A stretch of DNA of 64,000 nucleotides from an uncultured Rikenellaceae bacterium (GCA_910577285.1 CAJTLO010000007.1:29768-93767), one strand, 5' to 3'; positions 1 through 9,821 are shown, counted from the stretch's first letter. Made by a program: numbers and translations. The notes: generated by a model from the letters alone, not told the origin.

Positions 1-801
1 AAAGGAACTTACGGCATACCAGAGTATATGGATCGCTGCGACGACTCCAAAAAGGCCGATCGCCACTTCGGCCCACACCCCATCGGAAAGGGCAGCCAGC
101 ACCACGGCCGGAGCCCCCGTCACGGTCATCGAAGCGAAAAGCGCGAATCGCCCCGCTCCCAGCGTACGCACGAATTCGGTACCGAACGTCAGCCGGCCGG
201 CCAGCGTGAGCACGGCCGCCTGTACTCCCATCACCACCAGGAGCGCCGCCATCAGAAGCGGCACCGCGAGCCATTCCCCGCCTGCAAAAACATCAGGAAG
301 CGAATCTCCTCCGCCCCACAGCTTCACCGCCTTCACCGCGGCAATGCCCCACATCAGCAGGCCGCAGGCCAGTACGGGTACCTGCACCTCTGCTCCGGGC
401 ATGTCGCTGTCGCCGCGACGACCGCCCTCCCGCCGGCTCCACACCATGCGCAGCATGCGTGCCATGTGGCCGCCCGCACGGAATACCACCGACAGGTAGG
501 TGAGCAGCAAAAGTAGGGTCAGCAGTTGATACCCCACGGCCGAGGCGACCGGGCGGGCGGAGGTATCCTCCCCTCCGACGGGACGGAAACTGTCGGGACC
601 GTATACGGCGGACACGACGACCGTATCCCTCTCCGCCCCTATCGAACCGGCAAGGGAATCGGCCGGAAGAAAGAGCGGAGTCCCCTCCCGCCGCACCGTG
701 TCGGCCGGACCGGAAGAGTCCTGCGGCAAGGCATCCCTCCTTTCCGCAGGAGCGAGGCTCACCGCCTCCTCAGTCACCCTATTTTCCACCGCACCGCACA
801 T
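1..801 (-). CDS. DUF4271-type multi-pass membrane protein (3' end outside window)
   Basis: This reading frame starts at ATG 801 and is still open at base 1, giving at least 267 residues. The N-terminal ~90 residues are polar and probably disordered. They are followed by hydrophobic stretches, for example QLLTLLLLLTYLSVVF, LACGLLMWGIAAVKAV and WLAVPLLMAALLVVMGVQ, and a last one running off the edge. The layout matches the Bacteroidetes DUF4271 family, whose function is unknown. The start overlaps the kinase stop by one base (TGATG), so the two are probably co-translated. Family assignment is by layout only. Confidence 0.65.
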   Translation of the reverse strand, partial: MCGAVENRVTEEAVSLAPAERRDALPQDSSGPADTVRREGTPLFLPADSLAGSIGAERDTVVVSAVYGPDSFRPVGGEDTSARPVASAVGYQLLTLLLLLTYLSVVFRAGGHMARMLRMVWSRREGGRRGDSDMPGAEVQVPVLACGLLMWGIAAVKAVKLWGGGDSLPDVFAGGEWLAVPLLMAALLVVMGVQAAVLTLAGRLTFGTEFVRTLGAGRFALFASMTVTGAPAVVLAALSDGVWAEVAIGLFGVVAAIHILWYAVSSF

Positions 802-1982
802 CACACATAAAGCCTTCTGAGGGCGATCCGAATCGTCGTGCCCCGCCCCGGTTCGGAATCGACCACGTAGATACGCCCCTTATGATACTCCTCGACGATT
901 CGGCGGCTGAGCGAAAGTCCCAGCCCCCAGCCGCGCGTCTTGGTCGTGAAACCCGGCTCGAAGATGCGCTTGAAATTGGACTTCGGGATACCTTTGCCCG
1001 TATCCTTTACGTCGATATAGACCCATTCGAGATCGTCGGAGATGCGGACATCGATCTCCCCCTGCCCCTGCAGGGCGTCGAGCGAGTTCTTCAGCAGGTT
1101 CTCCACCACCCATTCGAAAAGTGCGCCGTTGATCATCGCCTGCACGGGAGCGATGGCGAGTCCGTTATAGCTCAGCGTCACATTGCGCGGAATACGCGTA
1201 CGGAAATACATCACGCTGTTGCCCACTACCTCGTTCACGTTGGCGGGCGAGAGGAGCGTCTCGGAACCTATCTTGGAAAAACGGTCGGCGACCTTCATCA
1301 GCCGCGTAAGGTCCTTGTTCATCTCCTCCACCACGGCGGGGTCCACCTGCTGCGACTTGAGATACTCGATCCAGCCGAGCAGCGAGGAGATGGGAGTCCC
1401 CAGCTGGTGGGCCGTCTCTTTGGCAAGCCCGATCCACACTTTGTTCTGCTCGTCCTCCTGCGAGCTGCGGAAGGTGAGGAAGCCGAATCCGATGAAGATG
1501 ACGATCACCGCCAACTGCACGAACGGAAAAACCATCAGCCCCTTCTGCAGGCGCGAGTTACCATAGAATATGTAGAACCGCGAACCGTTCCACGCCGTAA
1601 TTTCCAGCGGCGGATTCTCCCGGGCGAGCTGCTCCAGTTTGCGGCTCAGCAAATCGGGATGATACAGGATGCGGTCGGGAATCAGATTGGAACCGAGCAC
1701 CTCGCTGAAATCAGCGGAGGTCCGGATAAAGGGAATGTTGTTTCGGCTGTCCATGATGTAGGCTGAAAGCGGATCGTTCGCATTGAACTGTCCGAGCCGC
1801 TCGATAGTCAGCGCCCAGAGCCTCACCTCGTAATTCTCCTTCTCGCGGAGCTGCCGGGCCATGTTGGAGGTGAACCACAGCGACACGAATCCGATCGCCA
1901 GACCGAACGAAATCAACACCACCCTCTTGCGGAAAGAGAGCGTGGTCCGGTCGATGTTGATGAGATTCCACTTGCCCTTCAT
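801..1982 (-). CDS. Membrane sensor histidine kinase
   Basis: 393 residues. A transmembrane helix near residues 20-40 is followed by a short extracytoplasmic region and a second helix near 165-185 (LAVIVIFIGFGFLTF). The HisKA H-box is AKETAHQLGTPISSLLGW, where the His is the phospho-acceptor. The C-terminal HATPase_c domain shows the N box (ENLLKNSLDAL), G1 (DTGKGIP) and G2 (GWGLGLSLSRRIVEEY). It would autophosphorylate and pass phosphate to a response regulator, but none lies next to it, so it is an orphan in this window. It sits in the minus-strand operon between the S41 protease and the DUF4271 gene. Confidence 0.93.
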   Translation of the reverse strand: MKGKWNLINIDRTTLSFRKRVVLISFGLAIGFVSLWFTSNMARQLREKENYEVRLWALTIERLGQFNANDPLSAYIMDSRNNIPFIRTSADFSEVLGSNLIPDRILYHPDLLSRKLEQLARENPPLEITAWNGSRFYIFYGNSRLQKGLMVFPFVQLAVIVIFIGFGFLTFRSSQEDEQNKVWIGLAKETAHQLGTPISSLLGWIEYLKSQQVDPAVVEEMNKDLTRLMKVADRFSKIGSETLLSPANVNEVVGNSVMYFRTRIPRNVTLSYNGLAIAPVQAMINGALFEWVVENLLKNSLDALQGQGEIDVRISDDLEWVYIDVKDTGKGIPKSNFKRIFEPGFTTKTRGWGLGLSLSRRIVEEYHKGRIYVVDSEPGRGTTIRIALRRLYV

Positions 1983-2006
1983 GATGCGTCGTCCCCGAGG
2001 GCTCCC

Positions 2007-3680
2007 CTATTTTCTGTCGGTATCCTTCGAGGCGAGCATTTCCCGGTAACGCTCCGGATCGCCCAGCACCGCAAGCGCCTCGCGCACGTCGGCATCCTCC
2101 CGAACGTTGTGTTCCACCACCCCCGCGTTGTAGGCGCTGCGGAGGACGATCTCATTCTCGATCAGCTCCGTCAACTCCTGCCGGTAGAGTTGCAGGCCGG
2201 TCCGCACGTCGTCGTCGAGGCTCGCCTCGATCGCGGCCACGTGATCGTCGATACCCTCCATGTAACGCTCCGCCTCGGCCGCCTCTTTCAACCGGGCCAA
2301 CAGACGTTTGGTTTCGGACTCCCACTCCACGTCCTTGTCCTGCATGAATGCCACGAAGCCGGCATAGTCGGCGTCGCTCAGCGCGAAATCTCCGGGCACG
2401 ATCTCCCTGTCGCGGTTGCGACACATGAAGTCGTCCACGAAATCGTGGATATACCCCTTGCCGTAGACGACATAGGCGAACCGGCTCACATACTCGGCCG
2501 GCACCCGGACGTCGGGCATCACCCCGCCCCCGTCGTAGACCCTTCGCCCCGCCGACGTGCGGAACTCCGTGATGAGCGAATCGGGAATATGGCTGAGCGT
2601 CCCGTCCTCGGCCCGCGAAGCGTAGTCGATGGCCTGTATGCAACGGCCGCTGGGAAGGTAGTATTTGGCGGTGGTGACTTTCAGGTAGGCATTATAACCG
2701 AGCGGCCGCGTAGACTGCACCAGCCCCTTGCCGAACGTCCTGCGCCCGACGACCACCGCACGGTCCATGTCCTGCAACGCGCCGGCCACGATCTCTGCGG
2801 CCGAAGCCGAGGCGTTGTTGACCAGCACCACCAGCGGAATCTCCGTGTCGATGGGCTCGTTGCGGGTAACGAAAACGGCATCCTCCTCCGGATTGCGGCC
2901 GCGAAGGCTCACCACTTCCGTGCCCCGCGGCAGGAAGAAGGAGAGTATCCCGACGGCCTCCTGCACGATTCCGCCGCCGTTGTTCCGGTAATCGAGGATG
3001 AGTGCCTTGGCCCCCTGCTCCTTGAGTGCCATGACGGCATTGCGCATGTCGGCGCTCACCTCGTCGGTAAAGTCGACGTTGAGAATATAACCCACGCTGT
3101 CGGACACCATGCCGTAATAGGGAATACCGGGTATATTGATGATCTCGCGGCGAATCTCCATCTGCACCGTATCGCCGGTATAGAACCGCTCCACCTTCAT
3201 CTTCAGTTTCGTTCCCGGTTCCCCCTTCAGGAGCGAACTCACCTGTTCGGTGGTCATGCCGGAAGCGGCACGGCCGTCAATCTCCACGATCCGGTCGCCC
3301 ACGACGATACCGGCCCGGTCGGCGGGCGCCCCCTTGTAGGGCTCGGCGAAGACCACACCGTCGCCGCTCTTGCGGATCAGGGAGCCCACGCCTCCGTAAC
3401 GCCCCGTAGTGAGCAACTGGAACGTCTCCATATCCTCTTCCGAAATATAGACCGTATAGGGGTCGAGCCCGGCGGTCATTCCGGCGGCCGCATCGGAAAG
3501 CAGCTCGTCGGGGTCTACGTCGTCTACGTAGAACAGACTGACGTCGCGCAGCATGTTGACCAACACCTCCATGTTGCGCCCCATCCGGAAGCCGTCGGGC
3601 GGCGGCACGGCCGCCGTGGCGAGGAGTGACACGGCCGCAGCTCCCAATGCGCACCATGCGTACTTAATCCCTTTTCCCAT
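2007..3680 (-). CDS. S41 family C-terminal processing peptidase (CtpA-like) with PDZ domain
   Basis: 557 residues. The N-terminus has a signal/anchor helix, so the protease acts in the periplasm. A PDZ domain lies near residues 95-175 (VGDRIVEIDGRAASGM). The S41 catalytic core follows: the serine is in VLVNNASASAAEIVAGAL and the general-base lysine in RRTFGKGLVQ. About 130 residues after the core form a charged helical extension seen in Bacteroidetes homologues. Enzymes of this type cleave proteins at their C-termini. The start overlaps the stop of the upstream membrane-protein gene by 17 bases, which supports an operon. Confidence 0.93.
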   Translation of the reverse strand: MGKGIKYAWCALGAAAVSLLATAAVPPPDGFRMGRNMEVLVNMLRDVSLFYVDDVDPDELLSDAAAGMTAGLDPYTVYISEEDMETFQLLTTGRYGGVGSLIRKSGDGVVFAEPYKGAPADRAGIVVGDRIVEIDGRAASGMTTEQVSSLLKGEPGTKLKMKVERFYTGDTVQMEIRREIINIPGIPYYGMVSDSVGYILNVDFTDEVSADMRNAVMALKEQGAKALILDYRNNGGGIVQEAVGILSFFLPRGTEVVSLRGRNPEEDAVFVTRNEPIDTEIPLVVLVNNASASAAEIVAGALQDMDRAVVVGRRTFGKGLVQSTRPLGYNAYLKVTTAKYYLPSGRCIQAIDYASRAEDGTLSHIPDSLITEFRTSAGRRVYDGGGVMPDVRVPAEYVSRFAYVVYGKGYIHDFVDDFMCRNRDREIVPGDFALSDADYAGFVAFMQDKDVEWESETKRLLARLKEAAEAERYMEGIDDHVAAIEASLDDDVRTGLQLYRQELTELIENEIVLRSAYNAGVVEHNVREDADVREALAVLGDPERYREMLASKDTDRK

Positions 3681-4155
3681 AGTTTCTGTTCTGTATGTAG
3701 GTATTTATCCTGAACTGGGCGTGCACCGCCTCCTTGCGGAGGCCTTCAATGATTATGCCGCCCTCGGCTGCCGTCACCGTCACCCGGTCGTCGAACGTAA
3801 GCCACAACCGGCGGAAAAAAGAGCCCGCACGAAAGGTCATCGACACGCCCGGTTCCTCCTCGGTCACGACGTATCCCGCCGCATGGAACGCCCGGATCAC
3901 CTGCTCCCGATCGGCCACGATGTCGGCCTCCGCCCGACGGCGGACATACCCGAACTTCGGATAAAAGGCTGCCAGAAGGGCCAGCGCCGCCAGCAGAAGC
4001 ACGCCGCGCGGGGTGGCAACCATCTCCCGGAAGAAGAACTCCGCACTCACCCGTGCCGTCCCCGTCACGAACATCAGCAGGTAGAGCACCCCCACCAGCA
4101 CCAATAATTTAATGAAATAACCCGCCGCACGGCGGACGTATCGACCCGTACTCAT
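3664..4155 (-). CDS. Small two-helix membrane protein, function unknown
   Basis: 163 residues. Two hydrophobic segments are visible, near residues 12-32 (YFIKLLVLVGVLYLLMFV) and 50-66 (GVLLLAALALLAAF). A soluble C-terminal half of about 95 residues follows, with alternating beta-type patterns. I do not recognise a family. It lies between ispH and the S41 protease and overlaps the protease start by 17 bases, so it is probably translated from the same message. Codon use resembles its neighbours. Confidence 0.8.
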   Translation of the reverse strand: MSTGRYVRRAAGYFIKLLVLVGVLYLLMFVTGTARVSAEFFFREMVATPRGVLLLAALALLAAFYPKFGYVRRRAEADIVADREQVIRAFHAAGYVVTEEEPGVSMTFRAGSFFRRLWLTFDDRVTVTAAEGGIIIEGLRKEAVHAQFRINTYIQNRNYGKRD

Positions 4156-4207
4156 ATTCCGTCATTTTTTTACATTGCCCGATTCCCCGCCCCTGACGGC
4201 GCAAAGG

Positions 4208-5098
4208 CTACTCCCGCGGATTTCCGACCATCGCTCCGACCCTGTCGGCCACCTGCCGCATCAGCCATCCGGGCGTGGACGTGGCGCCGCAGACCCCCAC
4301 CGACCGGCATCCAGCCAGCCATTCCGGCCGAAGCTCGCCGGCATCCTCTATGTTGTAACTCCGGGGATTGGCCTCGCGGCACACGCCGTAAAGCACCTTC
4401 CCGTTCGAACTTTTCTGCCCGCTGACAAAGATCACCGCATCGAACCGTCCCGCGAACTCGCGCAGTTTGGCCTCACGGCTCGACACCTGCCGGCAAATGG
4501 TATCGCGGATGGTCACCTGCTCCGCACACGCCGCACGCTCCCGGATCATATCCGCCATCCGATGAAAAAGGGCAAGACTCTGCGTGGTCTGGGCGAGGAA
4601 ATAGACCGGCCGCGAGAAATCCACCGCAGCCAGGTCGTCGGGCCCCTCGACGATCACCGCCGTGCCGTCGGCATGGCCCGCGAGCCCCACCACTTCGGCA
4701 TGGCCGCGCTTGCCGAGAATCACCACCACCCCGCCGCAGCGCCGCATCTCGGCGTATGCCGCCGCTACGGTGCGCTGAAGCCCCGCCACCACGGGACACG
4801 TGGCGTCGATCACCTCGATTCCCAGAGCGGCGGCTTTCTCATAGGTAGCGGGCGGCTCCCCGTGGGCACGGATGAGCACCCGTCCGCCGGCGAGGGCATC
4901 GAGCTCCTCGTGCCGCACCGTGCGGAGTCCCAGCGACTCCAACCGTTGCACTTCGAGGCGGTTGTGCACGATATCGCCCAGGCAAGCCACCCCACCGCCG
5001 GCCGCAAGCGACCGTTCCGCCTGCGAGATGGCGTTGACCACCCCGAAGCAGAAACCCGATCCGGGATCTATTTCGATATATACCTTTTCCTTTTCCAT
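4208..5098 (-). CDS. ispH: 4-hydroxy-3-methylbut-2-enyl diphosphate reductase
   Basis: 296 residues from ATG 5098. The upstream open frame adds only non-conserved sequence, and the family N-terminus begins right at this Met. IspH is the [4Fe-4S] enzyme that makes IPP and DMAPP in the last step of the MEP isoprenoid pathway. The three cluster cysteines appear in SGFCFGVVNAI, IDATCPVV and RDTICRQVSSRE. The active-site motifs AQTTQSLALF, VSGQKSSNG and GATSTPGWLM are also present. It follows cmk by 47 bases in the same operon, a pairing common in Bacteroidetes. Confidence 0.96.
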   Translation of the reverse strand: MEKEKVYIEIDPGSGFCFGVVNAISQAERSLAAGGGVACLGDIVHNRLEVQRLESLGLRTVRHEELDALAGGRVLIRAHGEPPATYEKAAALGIEVIDATCPVVAGLQRTVAAAYAEMRRCGGVVVILGKRGHAEVVGLAGHADGTAVIVEGPDDLAAVDFSRPVYFLAQTTQSLALFHRMADMIRERAACAEQVTIRDTICRQVSSREAKLREFAGRFDAVIFVSGQKSSNGKVLYGVCREANPRSYNIEDAGELRPEWLAGCRSVGVCGATSTPGWLMRQVADRVGAMVGNPRE

Positions 5099-5145
5099 CA
5101 CACGCGCTCTATCGTGCCGGCCGGCACCGGAGCCGCCGGTCTTCC

Positions 5146-5865
5146 TTATGCCTTGCCGAGCCGCTCCGCCAGAATCGGCTCTATCCACTCCATCTGCTGT
5201 GCGAGGGTCATGCCGCTGTTGTCGAGTACCACCGCATCGGCAGCCTTCCGCAGCGGACTCACCTCGCGCTCCTGATCGGCCCGGTCGCGCTCGCGGATAT
5301 TGCGTTCGATCTCCTCCAGCGACACATCCTCGCCCCGTGCACGAAGCTCTTCATAGCGACGCCGGGCCCGTACCCCGGGATCGGCCGTCATGAAGAGTTT
5401 CAACTCGGCATCGGGAAAAACCACCGTACCGATATCGCGCCCGTCCATCACCACGCCCTTGTCCTTTCCCATCTGCTGCTGCATGGCCACGAGCTTCCGC
5501 CTCACCTCCGGAATGGAGCTCACCGAACTGACGGCCGCACTGACCTCGATGCCGCGGATCTTCTCCTCGACGCACTCGCCACGAACATAGATGTCGCTCG
5601 CCTGCCGCGCCGGATTGAAACGGAACGTGATGTCGATCTCGCCCAGCATCCCCACCAGGCGTTCCCGGTCGGGCACGCCGTTCCGTATGGCCCCGTGCTC
5701 GATGCCGTACAGCGTGACGGCACGGTACATGGCACCCGTATCGATGAAGATATAGCCGAGGCGGGCCGCCAGCAGCCGGGCGAACGTACTTTTGCCTCCC
5801 GACGAAAAACCGTCGACGGCGATTACGATCTTCTTATTCTGGGAATTATCGCGGAATGAGTTCAT
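5146..5865 (-). CDS. cmk: Cytidylate kinase
   Basis: 239 residues. The P-loop near residue 17 reads VDGFSSGGKSTFARLLA, a form typical of Bacteroidetes CMP kinases. The nucleotide-binding segments DTGAMYRAVTLYG, VVMDGRDIGTVVFPDA and the lid RRRYEELRARG follow in normal order. It phosphorylates CMP and dCMP for nucleic-acid synthesis. It overlaps the stop of the upstream LysE-type gene by 20 bases and is followed by ispH. Length is normal for the family. Confidence 0.96.
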   Translation of the reverse strand: MNSFRDNSQNKKIVIAVDGFSSGGKSTFARLLAARLGYIFIDTGAMYRAVTLYGIEHGAIRNGVPDRERLVGMLGEIDITFRFNPARQASDIYVRGECVEEKIRGIEVSAAVSSVSSIPEVRRKLVAMQQQMGKDKGVVMDGRDIGTVVFPDAELKLFMTADPGVRARRRYEELRARGEDVSLEEIERNIRERDRADQEREVSPLRKAADAVVLDNSGMTLAQQMEWIEPILAERLGKA

Positions 5866-6505
5866 CGAGATGAAGATTGAAGATGGAGGAAACGATCGCA
5901 GTCAGCCCGAGCAACACGATAAGAATGCCCGCAATGCGGTTCATCCAGAGCAGGTACCGCGGGCGGAAGCGTTTGCGGTAGACATTCAGCACCAGCGTAA
6001 AGAGGAACCACCACCCTGCCGAGCCGGCGAGCACGCCCACCAGCATGGCCACGCCGTTGACATATCCGGCATCGTTGCTGATACCGAACATGGCGAACAG
6101 TCCCACGAATACGAGACTGACGGCCGGATTGGCGATGGTGAAGAGGAATATGGAGAGGAAATCGCGCCACAGGCTCACCTTTCCCGCCCGGTTGCGCCGT
6201 ATCTGCACCACGGGATTTTGGAAAAAGATATAGAGTCCCACCACGATCACGCAGGCACCGCCTACGATCTTGAGCAACGCCTGGTTCTGCTCGATGAATC
6301 CGTGCACGAAAGCGATGGCGAAAAAGGCCACCGTGGCATAGATGGTATCGGCCGTCGCGGCCCCCAGCCCGGAGAAGAACCCCGAACGCTGCCCCTTGCT
6401 CAGCGTACGCTGCACGCAGAGCACACCAACCGGCCCTATCGAAAACATGGAAACCACCAGTCCGATGAGGATGCCGCGCAGAAATATATCCAACCACATA
6501 TCCAT
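5846..6505 (-). CDS. LysE/RhtB-family amino-acid exporter
   Basis: 219 residues from ATG 6505 (MDMWLDIFLRG). The longer open frame to 6598 adds residues with no membrane character. Six hydrophobic segments are visible, and the first carries the family signature FSIGPVGVLCVQRTLSKG near residues 20-40. Members are inner-membrane exporters of amino acids or related metabolites; the substrate cannot be read from sequence. A TACTTTTG -7 box lies just upstream (6513-6520), so this gene probably opens the long minus-strand operon. Confidence 0.85.
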   Translation of the reverse strand: MDMWLDIFLRGILIGLVVSMFSIGPVGVLCVQRTLSKGQRSGFFSGLGAATADTIYATVAFFAIAFVHGFIEQNQALLKIVGGACVIVVGLYIFFQNPVVQIRRNRAGKVSLWRDFLSIFLFTIANPAVSLVFVGLFAMFGISNDAGYVNGVAMLVGVLAGSAGWWFLFTLVLNVYRKRFRPRYLLWMNRIAGILIVLLGLTAIVSSIFNLHLDELIPR

Positions 6506-6512
6506 TCCTTGA

Positions 6513-6520
6513 CAAAAGTA
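6513..6520 (-). promoter_or_regulatory. -7 promoter box (TACTTTTG) before the LysE-type gene
   Basis: TAnnTTTG match on the minus strand, 8 bases before ATG 6505. No clear TTTG -33 element is visible, so the promoter is only half supported. Confidence 0.45.
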
Positions 6521-6771
6521 GTAAGAAAGCGGGGAAAAACAGATCGTCGGCACCAACTTTCTTACCGGGCCGGCCGCGCCGCTCGCCTCTCTCGCCACCG
6601 TTTGGTTTTCCCGTCTTCGTCCGGTACCGCGCCCCGCCCGCCGGAAGCCGCACCCGGACGGACGGCCGTGCAGAGGAGCGACGCATCGCCGGCGGCCGCA
6701 AAGCTCCTTCCGCCCTGCGCGTACCCCGCGGAGCTTCCCGCCGCGCCGTTACGCTTTTCCGCCGAATATCG

Positions 6772-6779
6772 TATATTTG
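6772..6779 (+). promoter_or_regulatory. -7 promoter box (TATATTTG) before lnt
   Basis: Exact TAnnTTTG match 58 bases before ATG 6838. It is divergent from the LysE-type promoter. No convincing -33 element is seen. Confidence 0.5.
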
Positions 6780-6837
6780 CGGAAACCTTCCGCCCGCCGC
6801 CACAGGCGTACGGAAAGCGATCGCCTCGTACCAGACA

Positions 6838-8436
6838 ATGACAACCGGAAAAAAATGGCTGCTCACCGCGGGCAGCGTCACCCTGTTATCGGTCGGATGG
6901 CTCCGCATCAGCGGACTTCCGCTCCTGGCGGCCCTCGTGCCGCTGCTCCTCATCAGCCGCAGCTACGACGCCTCGCGCCGCGCCTTCTGGCGCATGGCGG
7001 GCTGGACGGCGCTCACCTTCTGCCTCTGGTCCGTAGCCACCGTATGGTGGGTATGGAACGCCGCCCCCGTCGGCGTATTCGCCGCCACCATCGTTCAGGT
7101 GGTCCTGTTCGGAACGGTAATCATGCTCTACCACTACACGAGCAAACGCTGCCGGCCGGCACCGGCCAACGTGCTGCTCGTGTGCGGATGGATCGCGGCC
7201 GAGTACGTCTACCTCAACGGGCAGATCTCGTTCCCCTGGCTGCTGCTGGGCAACGGCTTCGCCAACGACACCTGGGCGATCCAATGGTACGAGTTTACGG
7301 GCGCCCTCGGCGGCTCGTTGTGGGTCCTGATCTCCAACCTGCTGATCTTCCAAGCCCTGACCTCTCCCCACCGCAAGAGGTGGTGGCTGCGCGAGGCGGC
7401 CTGGACGACGATTCCCCTGCTGCTGTCGCTCATCCTCTTCTGGAGCTGGCAGGAACCCGTCGGGGAAGAGGTGACCGTCACCGTCGTCCAGCCCGACATC
7501 GACCCCTATACCGAGAAGTTCTCGCTGCCGCAACGGGAGCAGGACTCCGTCATCCTCGCCCTCGCCGCGGAAGCATCGGTCGACGCGGATTTCATCATAG
7601 CCCCCGAAACGGCCATCGAGGACAACTTGTGGGAGAACGGCAACGGTATCGGCCGCTCCGAGGCAGTGAACCGCTACCGCACCTTCCTCCGCGAAGAGCG
7701 GCCCGGAGCGCAGTTCGTCACCGGTGCGACGACGCTGAAACTCTATACGGAGGAGCGGGAGAAGACCTTCACCGCACGCCCCCTGGGCAACGGAGGATGG
7801 TACGACGTCTACAACAGCGCCCTGGCGATAGACTCCGCGGGCGGCATCGCCATCCACCACAAGGCCAAACTGGTGATCGGCGTGGAGATGATGCCCTTCA
7901 TGGAGTTGCTCCAGCCCTTCACCGACTTCATCGTAGACCTCGGAGGTACTACCGGCCAACTGGGCACCGACAACCACTACCGCATCTTCCGCCTGCAACG
8001 CGAGGAGGGAGAGGTCCGCTCCGCGGCACCGATATGCTACGAATCGGTCTACGGCGAACACTTCGCCACGTTCGCGCGGCACGGCGCCCAACTGCTGTTC
8101 GTCATCACCAACGACGGCTGGTGGGGCGACACGCCCGGCTACCGCCAGCACTTCTCGTTCGCACGCATGCGGGCCATCGAAACACGGAAATACGTGATCC
8201 GAAGCGCCAACACGGGCATATCGGGCTTCATCAATCCGCGCGGCGACGTGCTCGCCACCCTCGGCTGGGAGCGCCGCGGCACCCTGACCGATACCGTCCC
8301 GCTCTCGGACGAGATCACGTTCTACGCCCTGTACGGCGACGTACTCGGCCGGGTGAGCTGCTACACCTTCCTGCTCTCCCTGCTCTACTACATCGTCTAC
8401 CGTTTCCGCCGCCGGAGCCACCTGATAGACGAGTAA
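6838..8436 (+). CDS. lnt: Apolipoprotein N-acyltransferase
   Basis: 532 residues. An N-terminal block of about six membrane helices (residues 8-205) is followed by a carbon-nitrogen hydrolase domain. Its catalytic triad is visible as Glu in IAPETAIEDNLW, Lys in IHHKAKLVIGVEMMPF and Cys in APICYESVYGE. A last helix sits near the C-terminus. The enzyme adds the third acyl chain to the N-terminal cysteine of lipoproteins in the inner membrane. That fits the many lipoproteins encoded here. Its stop overlaps a possible upstream start of folC by one base (TAATG). Confidence 0.95.
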   Translation: MTTGKKWLLTAGSVTLLSVGWLRISGLPLLAALVPLLLISRSYDASRRAFWRMAGWTALTFCLWSVATVWWVWNAAPVGVFAATIVQVVLFGTVIMLYHYTSKRCRPAPANVLLVCGWIAAEYVYLNGQISFPWLLLGNGFANDTWAIQWYEFTGALGGSLWVLISNLLIFQALTSPHRKRWWLREAAWTTIPLLLSLILFWSWQEPVGEEVTVTVVQPDIDPYTEKFSLPQREQDSVILALAAEASVDADFIIAPETAIEDNLWENGNGIGRSEAVNRYRTFLREERPGAQFVTGATTLKLYTEEREKTFTARPLGNGGWYDVYNSALAIDSAGGIAIHHKAKLVIGVEMMPFMELLQPFTDFIVDLGGTTGQLGTDNHYRIFRLQREEGEVRSAAPICYESVYGEHFATFARHGAQLLFVITNDGWWGDTPGYRQHFSFARMRAIETRKYVIRSANTGISGFINPRGDVLATLGWERRGTLTDTVPLSDEITFYALYGDVLGRVSCYTFLLSLLYYIVYRFRRRSHLIDE

Positions 8437-8489
8437 TGCCCGACGGACGACACGCCCGCCCCAAATACCGCAACATAGACAACGACCCC

Positions 8490-9779
8490 ATGACCTACCA
8501 GGAAGCCGTCGATTTTCTCAACGGAAATTTCGTTTCGTTCCAGACCGCAGGCCGCACCGCCTACAAGGGCGGTCTGGAAGCAATCGCTGCGATGTGCCGC
8601 GCCATGGGCGAGCCCCAGCGCGACTACCTCTCCATCCACATAGCCGGCACCAACGGCAAAGGTTCCGTGGCCCACATGCTGGCCTCGATCCTGCAGTCGG
8701 CCGGCTATCGCACCGGACTCTACACCTCCCCCCACCTGCACGACTTCCGAGAGCGCATCCGCGTGGACGGCCGGATGATACCGGAAGCGGCCGTCGCCTC
8801 GCTCCTCGACCGGTACGGACAGGAGATGGTCGACCGGGGACTCTCCTACTTCGAGATGACGACCGCAATGGCCTTCCGCCACTTCTCCGAGGCGGGAGTG
8901 GAGGTGGCCGTCGTAGAAACCGGACTGGGAGGCAGGCTCGACGCCACGAACATCCTCCGGCCCGCCCTGAGCATCATCACCAACATCGGCCTCGACCACA
9001 GCGACCTGCTCGGCTCCACCGTAGCGCAGATCGCCGCCGAGAAGGCAGGCATCATCAAACCGGGCGTCCCCGTTCTCATCGGAGAGAGCGATCCGGAAAG
9101 CGCCCCCGTCTTCACCGCCCGCGCTGCGGAGTGCGGGGCTCCGCTCACCTTCGCCGACCGGGTATACGAATGCACCGAAAGCACCCTGTCCCTCCCCCTG
9201 CAATCCTGCACCCTGCGCCGTATCGGCGACGACTCCCTCCGCACGATAACCCTCGACCTGCCGGGGGCGTACCAACGGAAAAACCTCGTCACGGTCCGCA
9301 CCGCCGTCGACCTGCTGTGCCGCCACACGCAACTCGCCGTCAGCCGGCGAGCGCTGCTCGACGGCTGCCGCCACGTCACCGCCGCCACCGGGTTGTCGGG
9401 CCGCTGGCAAGTAGTGGACCAGGCACCCCTGACGGTAGCCGACGGCGGCCACAACCCGCACGGCATCAAAGAGATCGTCAGCCAGCTACAAACCGGGGAA
9501 TACGACCGGCTCTACATGATACTCGGTTTCTCGGCCGACAAGGGGCTGGAGGAGATTCTGCCGCTTCTGCCGACCGGAGCATACTACCTCTTCACGCAGG
9601 CGAACTCCCCGCGGGCCTTGTCGGCCGGGGAGCTCGCCGCGCAGGCGGCACGCTACGGCTTGACGGGCGAAACCGTTCCGGATGCCGCCACCGCGCTCGC
9701 CCGCGCCCGTTCGCTGGCCTCGCCGCGCGACATGATCTTCATCGGCGGAAGCTTCTATCTCATCGGAGAGATCGTCTGA
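8490..9779 (+). CDS. folC: Folylpolyglutamate synthase / dihydrofolate synthase
   Basis: 429 residues from ATG 8490 (MTYQEAVDFLNG), which matches the usual family N-terminus. ATG 8436, overlapping the lnt stop, is in frame and would add 18 residues, so translational coupling from that start is possible. Mur-ligase motifs are clear: the P-loop HIAGTNGKGSVAHML, the folate-site segment TSPHLHDFRERI, VVETGLGGRLDATN and the C-terminal domain motif DGGHNPHG. The enzyme adds glutamate to dihydropteroate or folates. The gene ends convergently with mutY at a strong hairpin. Confidence 0.95.
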   Translation: MTYQEAVDFLNGNFVSFQTAGRTAYKGGLEAIAAMCRAMGEPQRDYLSIHIAGTNGKGSVAHMLASILQSAGYRTGLYTSPHLHDFRERIRVDGRMIPEAAVASLLDRYGQEMVDRGLSYFEMTTAMAFRHFSEAGVEVAVVETGLGGRLDATNILRPALSIITNIGLDHSDLLGSTVAQIAAEKAGIIKPGVPVLIGESDPESAPVFTARAAECGAPLTFADRVYECTESTLSLPLQSCTLRRIGDDSLRTITLDLPGAYQRKNLVTVRTAVDLLCRHTQLAVSRRALLDGCRHVTAATGLSGRWQVVDQAPLTVADGGHNPHGIKEIVSQLQTGEYDRLYMILGFSADKGLEEILPLLPTGAYYLFTQANSPRALSAGELAAQAARYGLTGETVPDAATALARARSLASPRDMIFIGGSFYLIGEIV

Positions 9780-9821
9780 GCAGCCGGAACGGCGCAGAGA
9801 GCGCTCTGCGACAAAAACGAC

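Noticed and set aside
6777..8489. Open frame upstream of folC giving a 1000-residue protein
   Set aside because: It only translates lnt in another frame; the folC family N-terminus begins at 8490.
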